A stretch of 64,000 bases of DNA from JAHDCJ01 sp039028895 (GTDB lineage: Bacteria > Bacteroidota > Bacteroidia > Chitinophagales > Saprospiraceae). Positions 17,588 through 27,336 of this stretch are shown one piece after another. Each line of letters begins with the position of its first letter. Positions within the stretch are counted from its first letter, which is position 1. The notes below the pieces were generated by a model. It was not told the DNA's origin, did no database searches, and worked only from the letters and a program-made list of their open reading frames with translations. The position numbers were made by a program, and so were the translations under genes. The stretch covers positions 1 through 64,000 of the forward strand of contig JBCCHF010000003.1 of NCBI GenBank assembly GCA_039028895.1, written 5' to 3'.

Positions 17588-20434
17588 ATGAGTAAAAAAT
17601 CTAAATCTGAAGTAGAAACTATTGAAATTGACCCCCGGAACGAAATTTTCATTAAAGGGGCAAGAGCCAATAATCTACGTAATATCAATGTGTCGATTCC
17701 TCGAAATAAGCTAGTCGTTGTGACAGGCGTTTCGGGCTCTGGAAAGTCTTCACTTACCATTGACACCCTTTATGCGGAAGGACAGCGGAGGTACGTTGAA
17801 AGTTTGTCATCTTACGCCCGCCAATTCCTGATGCGGATGAAAAAGCCGGATGTCGACTTTATCAAGGGTATCTGCCCTGCCATTGCTATCGAGCAAAAGG
17901 TAAGTACCCGTAATGCCCGGTCAACTGTCGGTTCTTTAACCGAAATTTATGATTATCTGAGGTTACTGTATGCCCGAATTGGGAAAACATATTCTCCCGT
18001 TTCAGGCCGATTGGTTCGAAAACATGAGGTTTTCGACGTTGTAGACTATATATGCACTTTTAATGACTCGACCAAATTTCAAATCGTTGCACCAATACCC
18101 TTAAAAGTTGGCAGAAGCCTCGAAATTTCTCTAAAACTCCTACTTCAAAAAGGATATACCCGCTTGTTGGAAAATGGACAAACCCTTAGGATTGAGGATG
18201 TTATAGAAGGACTAAGTGAAAAGGGAAAAAGTGGCAAAAAATCTGAAAAAAATGATATTCTTAACCTCCTGATCGACAGGTTTGCGTTAAACCGGGAGGA
18301 TGAAGACAATAAAAAGAGGATTGCCGATTCCATCCAAACTGCATTTTTCGAAGCGGAAGGAGAATGCCTGGTCGTCAGTGAAGATGGCAAGGAAGAGTTA
18401 TTCAATAATAGGTTCGAATTGGACGGAATGTCTTTCGAAGAACCGACCCCTCACCTGTTTAATTACAATAATCCTTATGGAGCGTGTCCGGTTTGTGAAG
18501 GATATGGTAAAGTCATTGGCATAGATGAGGACAAGGTCGTACCCAATAAGAAATTATCCATCTACGAAGGAGCAGTAGCCTGCTGGCGCGGTGAAAAAGG
18601 CAAGAGATGGTTGAATGAGTTGATTGAATCGGCCCATCATTTTGACTTTCCGGTACACCGACCTTATAAAGACCTTACAGCCGAAGAACGCAAATTACTT
18701 TGGGGTGGCAATGAGTATTTTCATGGGATTAGCGACTATTTTGCTGAATTGGAGGAAAAGCTCTACAAGATACAGAACAGGGTCATGTTGGCCAGGTATC
18801 GCGGCCGGACAACCTGTAAATCATGTGACGGAAAACGACTCCGAAAAGATGCCAGTTATGTGAAAATTGGAAATAGGAGCATTACCGAACTCGTAGATAT
18901 ACCCATTAAGCATCTGATTACATTTTTTGAAGAACTTGATCTCAATGAATATGACAGCCATATCGGTCGGCGTCTGATTCTTGAAATCACCAACCGACTC
19001 AGTTTTATGCTGGATGTTGGTCTTGGGTATCTCAATCTGGGTCGTCTGTCGTCTACGCTGAGTGGTGGAGAGACGCAACGCATCAATCTTACCCGTACTT
19101 TGGGTAGTAACCTCACCAGTTCACTATACATACTGGACGAACCAAGTATCGGCCTTCATCCAAGAGATACTAATCGGCTGGTTAATGTGTTGCAGTCATT
19201 ACGTGATCTCGGAAATACCGTTGTGGTGGTAGAACACGAGGAGGAGATTATCAAAAATGCGGACTACCTGATTGATATCGGGCCACATGCCGGTATACAT
19301 GGCGGTGAAGTCGTATTTGCGGGTGAATATGAAAAGATATACAAAGACGCTCCTGATAGTCTTACCGCGGCATACATGAGTGAGCGCATGGAAATACCTG
19401 TACCCCGGCTGCGCCGGAAAGTGGTCGATAAGATCATTCTTAAAGGGGCCCGTATGCACAACTTAAAAGACATTACCGTATCCTTTCCGCTTCACGCGAT
19501 GACTGTTGTTAGCGGAGTCTCAGGGTCTGGAAAGACGACTTTGGTAAAATCGATACTTTATCCGGCGATCAAGAAAGCACTGGGTGAGCCGCTGGGTACG
19601 CGCATCGGAGAATTCGATGGACTTGATGGTGATGTTTCGCGCATCACGCAGGTGGAGATGGTAAGCCAAAACCCAATTGGCAAATCGTCAAGGTCAAACC
19701 CGGTAACTTATGTCAAGGCCTACGATGCGATCAGGAAACTGTTTTCCAATCAGCAATTATCATTGATTCGTGGCTTCAAGCCCAAGCACTTTTCGTTTAA
19801 TGTTGAGGGTGGCCGCTGCGAAACCTGCAAAGGAGAAGGTGAGATTATCGTCGAAATGCAATTCCTGGCGGATGTCAGATTGGTTTGCGACGAGTGCAAT
19901 GGCAAACGCTTCCGCGATGAGGTATTGGATGTAAAGTATAAAGACAAGAGTATCTCCGACATCCTGGAGCTATCAGTTGCTGAGGCCCTTGAATTTTTTA
20001 CCGATGAGCCGGAAATTTTAAAACGTCTAAAGCCGCTCAACGATGTCGGTTTGGGTTATGTGAAATTAGGGCAATCCTCCTCCACACTTAGTGGTGGAGA
20101 GGCGCAGAGAGTAAAGTTGGCTTCATTCCTTGGCAAGGAAAGCAGTCGTGATCATGTCTTATTCATTTTCGACGAACCGACAACAGGTCTTCATTTTCAC
20201 GATATCCGTAAATTGCTTGATGCCATGAATGCCCTGGTGGAAAAAGGCCATTCAGTCATTATTATCGAGCATAACATGGAAGTGATCAAAAATGCAGACT
20301 GGATCATCGACCTCGGTCCGGAAGGCGGAGAAGAAGGCGGGTATCTCACATTCGAAGGTAAACCTGAAGCGATGACAAAGGCCAAAAAATCGTACACTGC
20401 AGAATTTTTGGCAGAGAAACTAGGGAAAGGTTAA
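17588..20434 (+). CDS. uvrA: UvrABC excinuclease subunit A
   Basis: 948 residues, the usual UvrA length. It has two ABC ATPase halves: Walker A GVSGSGKSS (near residue 50) and GVSGSGKTT (near 645), signatures LSGGETQRI (near 490) and LSGGEAQRV (near 835), and Walker B segments YILDEPSIGLH and FIFDEPTTGLH. The UvrB-binding insert (about 130-250) and zinc modules are present; the second is CETC-X19-CDEC, the first is split between CPVC and CKSC. The Cys-containing segment after LYARIG seen in many UvrA proteins is replaced here by TYSPVSG, as in Bacteroidota paralogues. Together with UvrB it scans DNA for bulky damage. An AAGAAAGGA ribosome-binding-like stretch precedes the ATG. The stop overlaps the next convergent gene by 4 bp. 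Confidence 0.97.
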   Translation: MSKKSKSEVETIEIDPRNEIFIKGARANNLRNINVSIPRNKLVVVTGVSGSGKSSLTIDTLYAEGQRRYVESLSSYARQFLMRMKKPDVDFIKGICPAIAIEQKVSTRNARSTVGSLTEIYDYLRLLYARIGKTYSPVSGRLVRKHEVFDVVDYICTFNDSTKFQIVAPIPLKVGRSLEISLKLLLQKGYTRLLENGQTLRIEDVIEGLSEKGKSGKKSEKNDILNLLIDRFALNREDEDNKKRIADSIQTAFFEAEGECLVVSEDGKEELFNNRFELDGMSFEEPTPHLFNYNNPYGACPVCEGYGKVIGIDEDKVVPNKKLSIYEGAVACWRGEKGKRWLNELIESAHHFDFPVHRPYKDLTAEERKLLWGGNEYFHGISDYFAELEEKLYKIQNRVMLARYRGRTTCKSCDGKRLRKDASYVKIGNRSITELVDIPIKHLITFFEELDLNEYDSHIGRRLILEITNRLSFMLDVGLGYLNLGRLSSTLSGGETQRINLTRTLGSNLTSSLYILDEPSIGLHPRDTNRLVNVLQSLRDLGNTVVVVEHEEEIIKNADYLIDIGPHAGIHGGEVVFAGEYEKIYKDAPDSLTAAYMSERMEIPVPRLRRKVVDKIILKGARMHNLKDITVSFPLHAMTVVSGVSGSGKTTLVKSILYPAIKKALGEPLGTRIGEFDGLDGDVSRITQVEMVSQNPIGKSSRSNPVTYVKAYDAIRKLFSNQQLSLIRGFKPKHFSFNVEGGRCETCKGEGEIIVEMQFLADVRLVCDECNGKRFRDEVLDVKYKDKSISDILELSVAEALEFFTDEPEILKRLKPLNDVGLGYVKLGQSSSTLSGGEAQRVKLASFLGKESSRDHVLFIFDEPTTGLHFHDIRKLLDAMNALVEKGHSVIIIEHNMEVIKNADWIIDLGPEGGEEGGYLTFEGKPEAMTKAKKSYTAEFLAEKLGKG

Positions 20435-23331
20435 TATTTAATAATCTTATAAACAGCTTCCTGCTCTCCGACGGTAATCGTCGTAATATATACGCCATTT
20501 GGTAAGTCGGATACATTAACCTGGAATTGGCTCTGATTGTGGAATTTCTGTTTTTTTACAGATGCCCCAAGAATGTTATTAACCTCCACTAAAGTTTCCA
20601 TAAAGACTTCTCCTGACTCAATTATTAAGAAGTCACTAACCGGATTGGGGTAAATGGAAATGGTTTGGCTAAGTTCATTTTCCTGAACAGAAGTCAGGAT
20701 AAACGGGAAACAAGCACTTAGTATTGAACAATCTCCGGAAGACAATTCCACCCTATAAATGCTATTTGACCCAGGATGAAAAGTCTGGTTGGTTTCACCG
20801 GAAATGGGCATACCTGTAAAACAGTCAATCCATTGGTAATTAACATTTTCAGCTGCCGCAATAAGGGTGTTCCCATTTGTAAGAATCTCTAATGGCGGGT
20901 CAAACGGAAGCACAATTACCTTGTGCTCATAAATGGTATAACAGCCAGGAAATACAAGTGTAGAATCATAATATGAGCCTGCCTCCTGAATATATTCACC
21001 AAAAACCAAAACACCGTCGCCCTGGCAGATTGTTGTTTCTTCGATTAACTCCGGGATATTATTGCAAGGGTGTAAGGTGGTTAGGGTTGTATTTGTGCGG
21101 ATGGCAGGATTAGCATCAAAATAGATGTCAGCAGTATTGTTTATTGGAGTGACGGTTGTGATTGAAGATAAAGGCGCTAAGCTAAACTTCACGAATCCGT
21201 GGCTTTCCGGCTCGTTGGTCGTACTGTCAGGAAGTAAAATATCTTCCATAAGGAAAACAATCTCTCTATCAGGCTCTATCCATATCTGAGCAGGGTGACT
21301 ACTCCCCAGGAACTGGAAGGTCTGCAGGTCCAATGCTTCACTCAGCTTGTCCCTGATCATTACTGTAAATGCAGTGTCGTTGCCGGTATTTTGAAACCGA
21401 ACGGTATACTCCAGGTTTTCGAGAGAGTCAATGTGAACATAGCCTTCCTCACCCATACCTTCCGGCTCAACCAGTTTGTCATTGGGGTCATAGGCACAAA
21501 GAATTACCTGAACAAGAGGCGTAGAAAAGCTAAAGTTCACATTTCCCGAATTGTCAAGATCATTAACAATAACGGTTGAAGCAATAGTATCTCCCAAGTT
21601 TTGTTCAGATGGCATTTGAACATATAATTTTATGGATAGATCAGCGCCAAAGAAAAGGTCATCATAATGCCAATAGATACTTTGCCCGTAAATCGAATCT
21701 GGTGTTACTTCAGATGATACGAATCCGAGACTGGGGTCAAGTTGCAACTCAATCGTACCGCTTGGGATTGAGGTGCCAATATTGAGCAGAGTTATCCAGT
21801 AAGGGACAACCTCGTTACACCTGGGCGGGGCACCTGTAAGCGAAGCCTCGTATTTGGTATTGATGATATTGGGAAAGACACCAAAGTCCAGGCTATCGAT
21901 TACTGGTTCGTTATCGGTTACTGTTTCGGAATACGAAGTGGGTATGGTGGAAATGCCCCATTCAGGAGGTATAACCAGTGAAATAGTATGTTGCCCTGTG
22001 TCAGTAACAAACTCATATTCCCCATTATCTGAAAATGAATAAGCCCCAACAGGAGAAATGGTTAATGGAAATAATGAAATCCCCTGTTCTGTGCTGTCTT
22101 TTACCTGGTTTTGGTTGGCATCATAGAAAACCTCGCCCTGATATCGGTAAGGGTTGCCTATGAAGTTTTCAAACCAAACGATTGGATATTGCGAATCTGC
22201 TCCTACGCAAACAATATCATTGTCACCGTCACCATCAAGATCGCCAATTGCCAAAGACTCCACCTCATATTCATCCGTGATTGTCATTGCAGGAGAAAAC
22301 CAGGGTGTTCCGTCATTTTGATACCAAACCAGATTGTGGTCGTTTCCAAATATTGTGACAATATCCACAATATTATCATTATCAATATCTGATAGGTACA
22401 GTTTTTTCCCACTAGCATTAAGTGGTAAAGCCGTGTCAAATAAGATTCTCGTATCGGTTTTTTCAGCCCAGTATATACCTCCGTTACTATTTAAACTTGG
22501 GCCATCGGTAACTACGACAAGATCATCATCCCCATCTATATCAATATCTCCTAAAGCCAAAGAATAAGGGTAATAGTATGTTCCACCATCCCCAGGCCAC
22601 TCATATGGGAGGACAGTGTTACACGCAGAGGTGAGAGGTGAAATAATATTAAGGTTGAAACTCCAACCAACGATAACCTCCATATCTGAAGAAGATCCAA
22701 CATCCGCCAGTAATAGATCTCTAGTGAATTGTGGAAATTGAAAAGGACAATTATCAGATAGACCTGAACCACCTAAGAACTGGGGGTTGCTAATTGAGCC
22801 AAAGTTGAAATATACGTTTATGCTATAATAGGAGGAGCCACCGAAGCTCTGGTAAGTAATAAAATCTAAATCCTGATCAGAATCAATATCACCTACTATT
22901 ATTTTTCTAAAAGGTAAAACAGTAGGACTATACCCGAAGTCATAAATCAACTGCTCTTCACCAAAGGTGCCGTCACCCAGGTTTTCCAGCAATCCAATAT
23001 GGGTATAAAATTCCATATTAAATGGAGGATTCGCATCCTCATGCCAGAAATAGAGAATATCCAAATCCGAATCACCATCCATATCGGCAAGTGTAAATGG
23101 AGTGTATTCAGGATGCCCAAAACAACATCCTGTAAGAGTAATTAATACTTCTCCTTCGGCAAAGTTGCCATATCCCTGGTTTTCATACAGGTACAGGAGG
23201 CCAGAGATATTGACAAATATGTCAAGGTCACCATCATTATCAGCATCACCTAATTCAACGATGTGGACGGATCCATTGTCAAGTAAATGCACTCCCCATT
23301 GCCCCAATACTGTCATTGGACACGCCAGCAA
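20431..23331 (-). CDS. VCBS/FG-GAP repeat protein with T9SS sorting domain (interrupted start)
   Basis: About 966 residues. The first half (about 20-400) has many calcium-binding FG-GAP/VCBS repeats of the type LGDADNDGDLDIFV, DIDSDQDLDFI and LGDIDIDGDDDLVVV, expected to form an integrin-like beta-propeller. The middle (about 480-800) holds DUF11-like/CARDB-like beta domains with the YDPNDKLV motif. The C-terminus (about 885-966) is a T9SS type A sorting domain (SIYPNPVSDFL ... GVYITTI). The only usable start in the open frame is a TTG at 23329-23331. A better ATG at 23365-23367 in the same frame would give MPKI, then TGA, then a perfect signal peptide KTILTFLLLACPMTVLGQ. So either there is a nonsense mutation or base error, or translation starts late. 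Surface protein of unknown ligand. Confidence 0.85.
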   Translation of the reverse strand: MLACPMTVLGQWGVHLLDNGSVHIVELGDADNDGDLDIFVNISGLLYLYENQGYGNFAEGEVLITLTGCCFGHPEYTPFTLADMDGDSDLDILYFWHEDANPPFNMEFYTHIGLLENLGDGTFGEEQLIYDFGYSPTVLPFRKIIVGDIDSDQDLDFITYQSFGGSSYYSINVYFNFGSISNPQFLGGSGLSDNCPFQFPQFTRDLLLADVGSSSDMEVIVGWSFNLNIISPLTSACNTVLPYEWPGDGGTYYYPYSLALGDIDIDGDDDLVVVTDGPSLNSNGGIYWAEKTDTRILFDTALPLNASGKKLYLSDIDNDNIVDIVTIFGNDHNLVWYQNDGTPWFSPAMTITDEYEVESLAIGDLDGDGDNDIVCVGADSQYPIVWFENFIGNPYRYQGEVFYDANQNQVKDSTEQGISLFPLTISPVGAYSFSDNGEYEFVTDTGQHTISLVIPPEWGISTIPTSYSETVTDNEPVIDSLDFGVFPNIINTKYEASLTGAPPRCNEVVPYWITLLNIGTSIPSGTIELQLDPSLGFVSSEVTPDSIYGQSIYWHYDDLFFGADLSIKLYVQMPSEQNLGDTIASTVIVNDLDNSGNVNFSFSTPLVQVILCAYDPNDKLVEPEGMGEEGYVHIDSLENLEYTVRFQNTGNDTAFTVMIRDKLSEALDLQTFQFLGSSHPAQIWIEPDREIVFLMEDILLPDSTTNEPESHGFVKFSLAPLSSITTVTPINNTADIYFDANPAIRTNTTLTTLHPCNNIPELIEETTICQGDGVLVFGEYIQEAGSYYDSTLVFPGCYTIYEHKVIVLPFDPPLEILTNGNTLIAAAENVNYQWIDCFTGMPISGETNQTFHPGSNSIYRVELSSGDCSILSACFPFILTSVQENELSQTISIYPNPVSDFLIIESGEVFMETLVEVNNILGASVKKQKFHNQSQFQVNVSDLPNGVYITTITVGEQEAVYKIIKY

Positions 23332-23621
23332 AAGAAATGTTAATATGGTTTTTCAGATTTTTGGCATTTGAGAGTAATTAAACAAACCAAAGACAGTAAA
23401 TTAGGTGATTGAACGGTTTTAAGTTACTGAAAGCAGGGGTGAAAATCAACCTGAAAAATAGTGGACAGCCATTTTTGGCAGAGAAATTGAATACCAAGTC
23501 GTGACGAATCAAAATTCCAACGTCTAAATAACCGTTGCAGGCAGACAAGTGAATAAATTTCCCAAATCTGTCCAGCAAGAATTAAGAAAAAAATATCGTT
23601 AAACTCAATAACAATTTTACT

Positions 23622-24287
23622 ATGAAGCGGATACTTTTAATGTCCTTCATCTTTATCATGAGCGTTTCTTTTTCATTCGGTCAATTGATCAGCGAAGGTG
23701 ATCGCTCCATGAGCCAGGGATACAATAATGCATTTTCCATGGAACTCCGTGAGGCAGACAAGAAGAATGTTGAAAAACTATGGCAGAAATACGCCAAAGA
23801 CTTCAAAGGAAAGACGAAAAAAGACAAAAAGACCGGCGAATTCTTCACCGACAATGGCAAGATCAAGCGCATGGGCAATAATGATATGGATATCTACGCC
23901 CAGATTGAGCAGGTAGGAGACAATGCCCGCCTAAGTGTTTGGTTCGACCTTGGTGGCGCGTACCTCAATTCAGCCGATCACGAAAGCCAATCCATCGTAG
24001 CCGAAAACCTCATTATGGATTTTGCACTATTGGTAACACTCGACATGCTCGAGACCCTCAAGAAAGAAGAGGAAAAAACTCTAAAAGGCCTCGAAAATGA
24101 CCTCGGCAAATTACAAAAAGACAAAGCCGGTTACGAGAAAGATATCGCTGACGCAGAAGACCTGATTGAAAAGCGTAAAGCTGATATCGAGCAAAATATC
24201 GTCGACCAGGAAAACAAAGCCAAAGAGATCGATGCACAAAAAGGTGTCGTCCAGGGCATCCAGGGCAAAATCGATAAAATAGACTAG
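23622..24287 (+). CDS. Exported protein with C-terminal coiled coil, unknown function
   Basis: 221 residues. Signal peptide about 1-20 (ending SFSFGQ). A small globular part (about 21-135) begins LISEGDRSMSQGYNNAF and includes the phrase FTDNGKIKRMGNNDMDIYAQIEQVGDNARLSV-like core, then about residues 140-221 form a highly charged coiled coil rich in K, E and D. No family is recognised. The gene stands alone, with a terminator 45 bp downstream. Periplasmic location is inferred from the signal peptide; a T9SS sorting domain and lipobox are absent. Confidence 0.82.
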   Translation: MKRILLMSFIFIMSVSFSFGQLISEGDRSMSQGYNNAFSMELREADKKNVEKLWQKYAKDFKGKTKKDKKTGEFFTDNGKIKRMGNNDMDIYAQIEQVGDNARLSVWFDLGGAYLNSADHESQSIVAENLIMDFALLVTLDMLETLKKEEEKTLKGLENDLGKLQKDKAGYEKDIADAEDLIEKRKADIEQNIVDQENKAKEIDAQKGVVQGIQGKIDKID

Positions 24288-24331
24288 GGCTAGGACCTAA
24301 ACTGAAGTCGAAAGACTCAGCAAGATTTAAG

Positions 24332-24358
24332 GAGCGGCATTTGCCGCTCTTTTTTTTT
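24332..24358 (+). terminator. Rho-independent terminator
   Basis: Stem GAGCGGCA (24332-24339) / TGCCGCTC (24342-24349) with a very short loop, followed by nine T. It ends the single-gene unit of the coiled-coil protein. Confidence 0.93.
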
Positions 24359-24431
24359 GCTCAAAAAAGAATCTTGACTTAATCCGGCTAATCCTAGTAT
24401 TTCTGGTATTTTCGTGGAAACCAGATAATCG

Positions 24432-25340
24432 ATGAAACCCACTACCATTGTATTGATTTATTGTTTGTGCATTTTGGCAGCATGCAACACCTCAGCACCT
24501 GCTCCCGACCAACAGGCTATGGAATTGCCCCAGGGTGAATTTGATGAACCGAAATCAACATTAGGGATGGAGCATATCCCTTCTGAAACCAATGCTGAAA
24601 ACACTCCAAAACCCAAGCCAGGGTACGATTATGAAAAGGATTTTGAAGCGATTGTAATTGGCGATTGTGTACGATTCAGGTCTTCGCCCAACAGGGCTTC
24701 TGGTGTCGCCTATACCAGCAACTTTGGTGATTTGGTGCATGTGCTGGATATATCTGAAGACCGTGAGTCCATAAGCGATGATCCGCTCTGTGACAGCTAT
24801 GGTTACCATTGGTATAATACCACCGGAGCAAATGACAAGGAGGGCTGGGTTTTTGGCAAGTTTCTATACGTGCGACCACAAACGGGCCAATTATTTTCAA
24901 CTGAAATGGAAAAATGGGTCAGTCGTGTTTCCGATAAGGAGTATGAACTGAATGGAACCAATTACAGGTTCGATTTTGCCATCGATCAAAGTATCGGCTC
25001 CTCAGATGAAGACGGACTGACCGGGTGTGACCAATATGCATTCCCGGTGTTTTATGAAAAAGGTAGTCCGAAGATCCAATTTGTCAAGTACAAAGAGCTT
25101 GGCGATTTTGGGGGGCGCCTGGAAATGAACAGGGGATTTCTCCAGTTTTTATGGGATTCGGAAGGCGGCCATGAAGATGTTTTAAGTGTCGAAGTAAAGA
25201 ATAACGAGGGAAGAGATTTCCTTGAATTGAAAATCAGGCATTATTACCAGGACGGCACTTCTGAAAGCATCTTGATAATTTCAGAACAAGATGGTAACTT
25301 CCAATTAGTATCTGCCACAAATTCCGGATTCATCGGTTGA
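24432..25340 (+). CDS. Lipoprotein with SH3-like domain
   Basis: 302 residues. The N-terminus is a lipoprotein signal peptide with lipobox LAAC (Cys19), followed by a Pro-rich linker. Residues about 75-140 form a bacterial SH3 (SH3b) domain recognisable from CVRFRSSPN...GWVFGKFLYV, a fold that usually binds peptidoglycan or peptide. The remaining C-terminal part (about 150-300) is a beta-rich region without a recognised family. The position suggests a membrane-attached periplasmic protein. It lies just upstream of the cytochrome/monooxygenase-like gene, 125 bp before that gene's likely ATG, so joint transcription is possible. Confidence 0.85.
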   Translation: MKPTTIVLIYCLCILAACNTSAPAPDQQAMELPQGEFDEPKSTLGMEHIPSETNAENTPKPKPGYDYEKDFEAIVIGDCVRFRSSPNRASGVAYTSNFGDLVHVLDISEDRESISDDPLCDSYGYHWYNTTGANDKEGWVFGKFLYVRPQTGQLFSTEMEKWVSRVSDKEYELNGTNYRFDFAIDQSIGSSDEDGLTGCDQYAFPVFYEKGSPKIQFVKYKELGDFGGRLEMNRGFLQFLWDSEGGHEDVLSVEVKNNEGRDFLELKIRHYYQDGTSESILIISEQDGNFQLVSATNSGFIG

Positions 25341-25465
25341 TGGAATTTGATTTTGTGGTAAATCAAAACTGCCGATTAATTATGTCGAGTTTTCGTAATC
25401 TGGCAAAATTAATACCGCAAAATCAACCCAGTTCCTTATCTTCAAGCGAATTTAATCCTCCTAGA

Positions 25466-27172
25466 ATGAAACAACTTTATACTTCGCTCGTTTTGAGTGC
25501 ATTTTTTTTTATGTCTGCTTATGGGCAGAGTACATATAATGAGGTCTACCAGATCTTGCAAAATAATTGCACCACCTGTCATAATTCTACCGACGCGCTA
25601 GGCGGTCTTGACCTATCTTTAGACCCTACCACGCTTTACGCTAATCTTGTAGATACTGACCCGGTCAATTCGACTGCCCAGGCCAAAGGAGATAAAATGA
25701 TTGACCCGGGCTATCCGGCCCGTAGTTTTTTGATGCGCAAACTCGCATACTCAGCCTGGGACGATTATTACAGCCTCGATATGGGAGAAGGTACACCAAT
25801 GCCGTTGGGCGAACCTTCGTTGGAGAAGAAAGAAGTTGAGTTGATCCGGCAGTGGATTTTGGCCGGTGCGCCATTTAATGACGAAGTGATCGACCCGACT
25901 ATTCTTGAGGATTTTTTCGATAACGGAATGGCTCTGCCTGGGGTAACAGCCCCTCCTGCACCTGACCCTTCAGAAGGGTATCAACTACGCTTAGGACCTT
26001 TCTTTTTAACACCTTTCCAGGAAAGGGAAATATTCCTTAAACACGACCTTCGCCTTGATGAAGGCACGGAAGTCCATAAAATTGAAGTTAATTTTAATAT
26101 AGAATCTCATCACTTTATCATTTACCAATTGGAACAGGGTGCCGGACAGTTTTACCCTGAAGGTTTACGCGATATTGAAGATGGGGAATTTGCGATGCTG
26201 AACAATACCTTTGTCGCAGCTTGGCAGGATGATAATCCTTATGACTTGCCAGACGGAACGGCTTACCTTTGGGAGGGTGGTACCGAACTTGACCTTAACT
26301 ATCATCTTGTCAATTATTACTCGAGTGGTATTTTGCCTGCTGAGGTTTATGTGAATATTTACACCCAGGATGAAGGAACCGCCGACCAGAAAATGTGGTC
26401 ATTGATCGTGCCTATAGATATCAGTAACGTGATTACTGGTAATGGCAATGTCGGTGAGAGCCTTGTAATTCCGAATAACGGTGACGAAATCACCTTTTCA
26501 GAACCCTTGTTAATTCCACCCCTTCCTTTCCCCTTGCCTTTCCCGGGCGGTACCTGGCATATCTGGATGTTGTCATCGCATACCCATGCACGAGGGACAG
26601 ATTACGATATCTATAAACGCAACTTTAATGGGACAAAGGGAGAGCAGCTTTACGAAGGGTTTTACGACTTCAGCTATCAGTTTAACCAGGGCTATTACGA
26701 TTGGTCGCATCCACCTATCCGGTTTTTCGATCCTCCTGTAGCTGTCGACATGGGCATTACCGGTGGCGTGATACACGAAGCGAAGTATGTCAATAACACT
26801 GATGAAACCCTCTATTGGGGCAATAGTGTTGACGATGAAATGATGTTGTTTTTTATCCAGTTTACGGAGCAACCGTTTATCTCGACCGGCATTGAAGAAA
26901 TAGAGGAAGTGTCAGCATTTGATGTATTTCCAAATCCATTTGAAGAACAATGCTCGATCAGGTTGACCATTGATCGTCCTTCGGAAGTGACGCTTGAAAT
27001 CGTAGATGTATTGGGCGCGAAAGTTTCGACTATAGTAGAAGGGTTACAACCTCCAGGCACATTCCATTTTGTATTGGACAATAGTAATTTCCCTGCAGGA
27101 AGTGGGGTTTATTTTGTTCGACTTAGCGCAAATGGACAGACCACAAGTCAGAAAATTGTAAGGATAAGATAA
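25466..27172 (+). CDS. Fusion of cytochrome c, copper monooxygenase-like domain and T9SS sorting domain
   Basis: The ATG at 25466 is chosen over an in-frame ATG at 25337 because it begins directly with a signal peptide (KQLYTSLVLSAFFFM...YGQ); length 568 residues. A single c-type heme motif CTTCH (near residue 35) lies in a planctomycete-type cytochrome domain (about 22-130). Residues about 170-475 resemble the two-domain core of copper type II ascorbate-dependent monooxygenases (PHM/DBM): a His pair in ESHHFI (near 214), HTH in SSHTHARG (near 371) and a Met in DEMMLFF (near 457) match the CuA His pair, CuB HxH and CuB Met. The C-terminus (about 485-568) is a T9SS sorting domain (FDVFPNPFEE). 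Predicted secreted redox enzyme; substrate unknown. Confidence 0.85.
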   Translation: MKQLYTSLVLSAFFFMSAYGQSTYNEVYQILQNNCTTCHNSTDALGGLDLSLDPTTLYANLVDTDPVNSTAQAKGDKMIDPGYPARSFLMRKLAYSAWDDYYSLDMGEGTPMPLGEPSLEKKEVELIRQWILAGAPFNDEVIDPTILEDFFDNGMALPGVTAPPAPDPSEGYQLRLGPFFLTPFQEREIFLKHDLRLDEGTEVHKIEVNFNIESHHFIIYQLEQGAGQFYPEGLRDIEDGEFAMLNNTFVAAWQDDNPYDLPDGTAYLWEGGTELDLNYHLVNYYSSGILPAEVYVNIYTQDEGTADQKMWSLIVPIDISNVITGNGNVGESLVIPNNGDEITFSEPLLIPPLPFPLPFPGGTWHIWMLSSHTHARGTDYDIYKRNFNGTKGEQLYEGFYDFSYQFNQGYYDWSHPPIRFFDPPVAVDMGITGGVIHEAKYVNNTDETLYWGNSVDDEMMLFFIQFTEQPFISTGIEEIEEVSAFDVFPNPFEEQCSIRLTIDRPSEVTLEIVDVLGAKVSTIVEGLQPPGTFHFVLDNSNFPAGSGVYFVRLSANGQTTSQKIVRIR

Positions 27173-27274
27173 GCCTTTGTAGCAACCTGTTTTAGTTTGG
27201 GTTACCCCAATTTTCTTGACATTCGCCGAATTCCTGTCTATTCGTTTATGGAATTTGTCGAAACTATTGGTCTA

Positions 27275-27308
27275 TTTGCTAAATAAACACTAAAATTAGG
27301 TACATTTT
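27275..27308 (+). promoter_or_regulatory. Candidate Bacteroidota promoter for the NfeD-like gene
   Basis: TTTG at 27275-27278 and TACATTTT at 27301-27308, separated by 22 bp, resemble the TTTG / TAnnTTTG pair although the spacing is slightly long and the last base differs. It lies 29 bp upstream of the ATG. Confidence 0.3.
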
Positions 27309-27336
27309 TTTCTCACTATTAACGTGCTGACTACCT

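Noticed and set aside
25337..25465. Upstream ATG extension of the cytochrome/monooxygenase-like gene
   Set aside because: The extra 43 residues would put a hydrophilic segment ahead of a clear signal peptide, so the ATG at 25466 is preferred.
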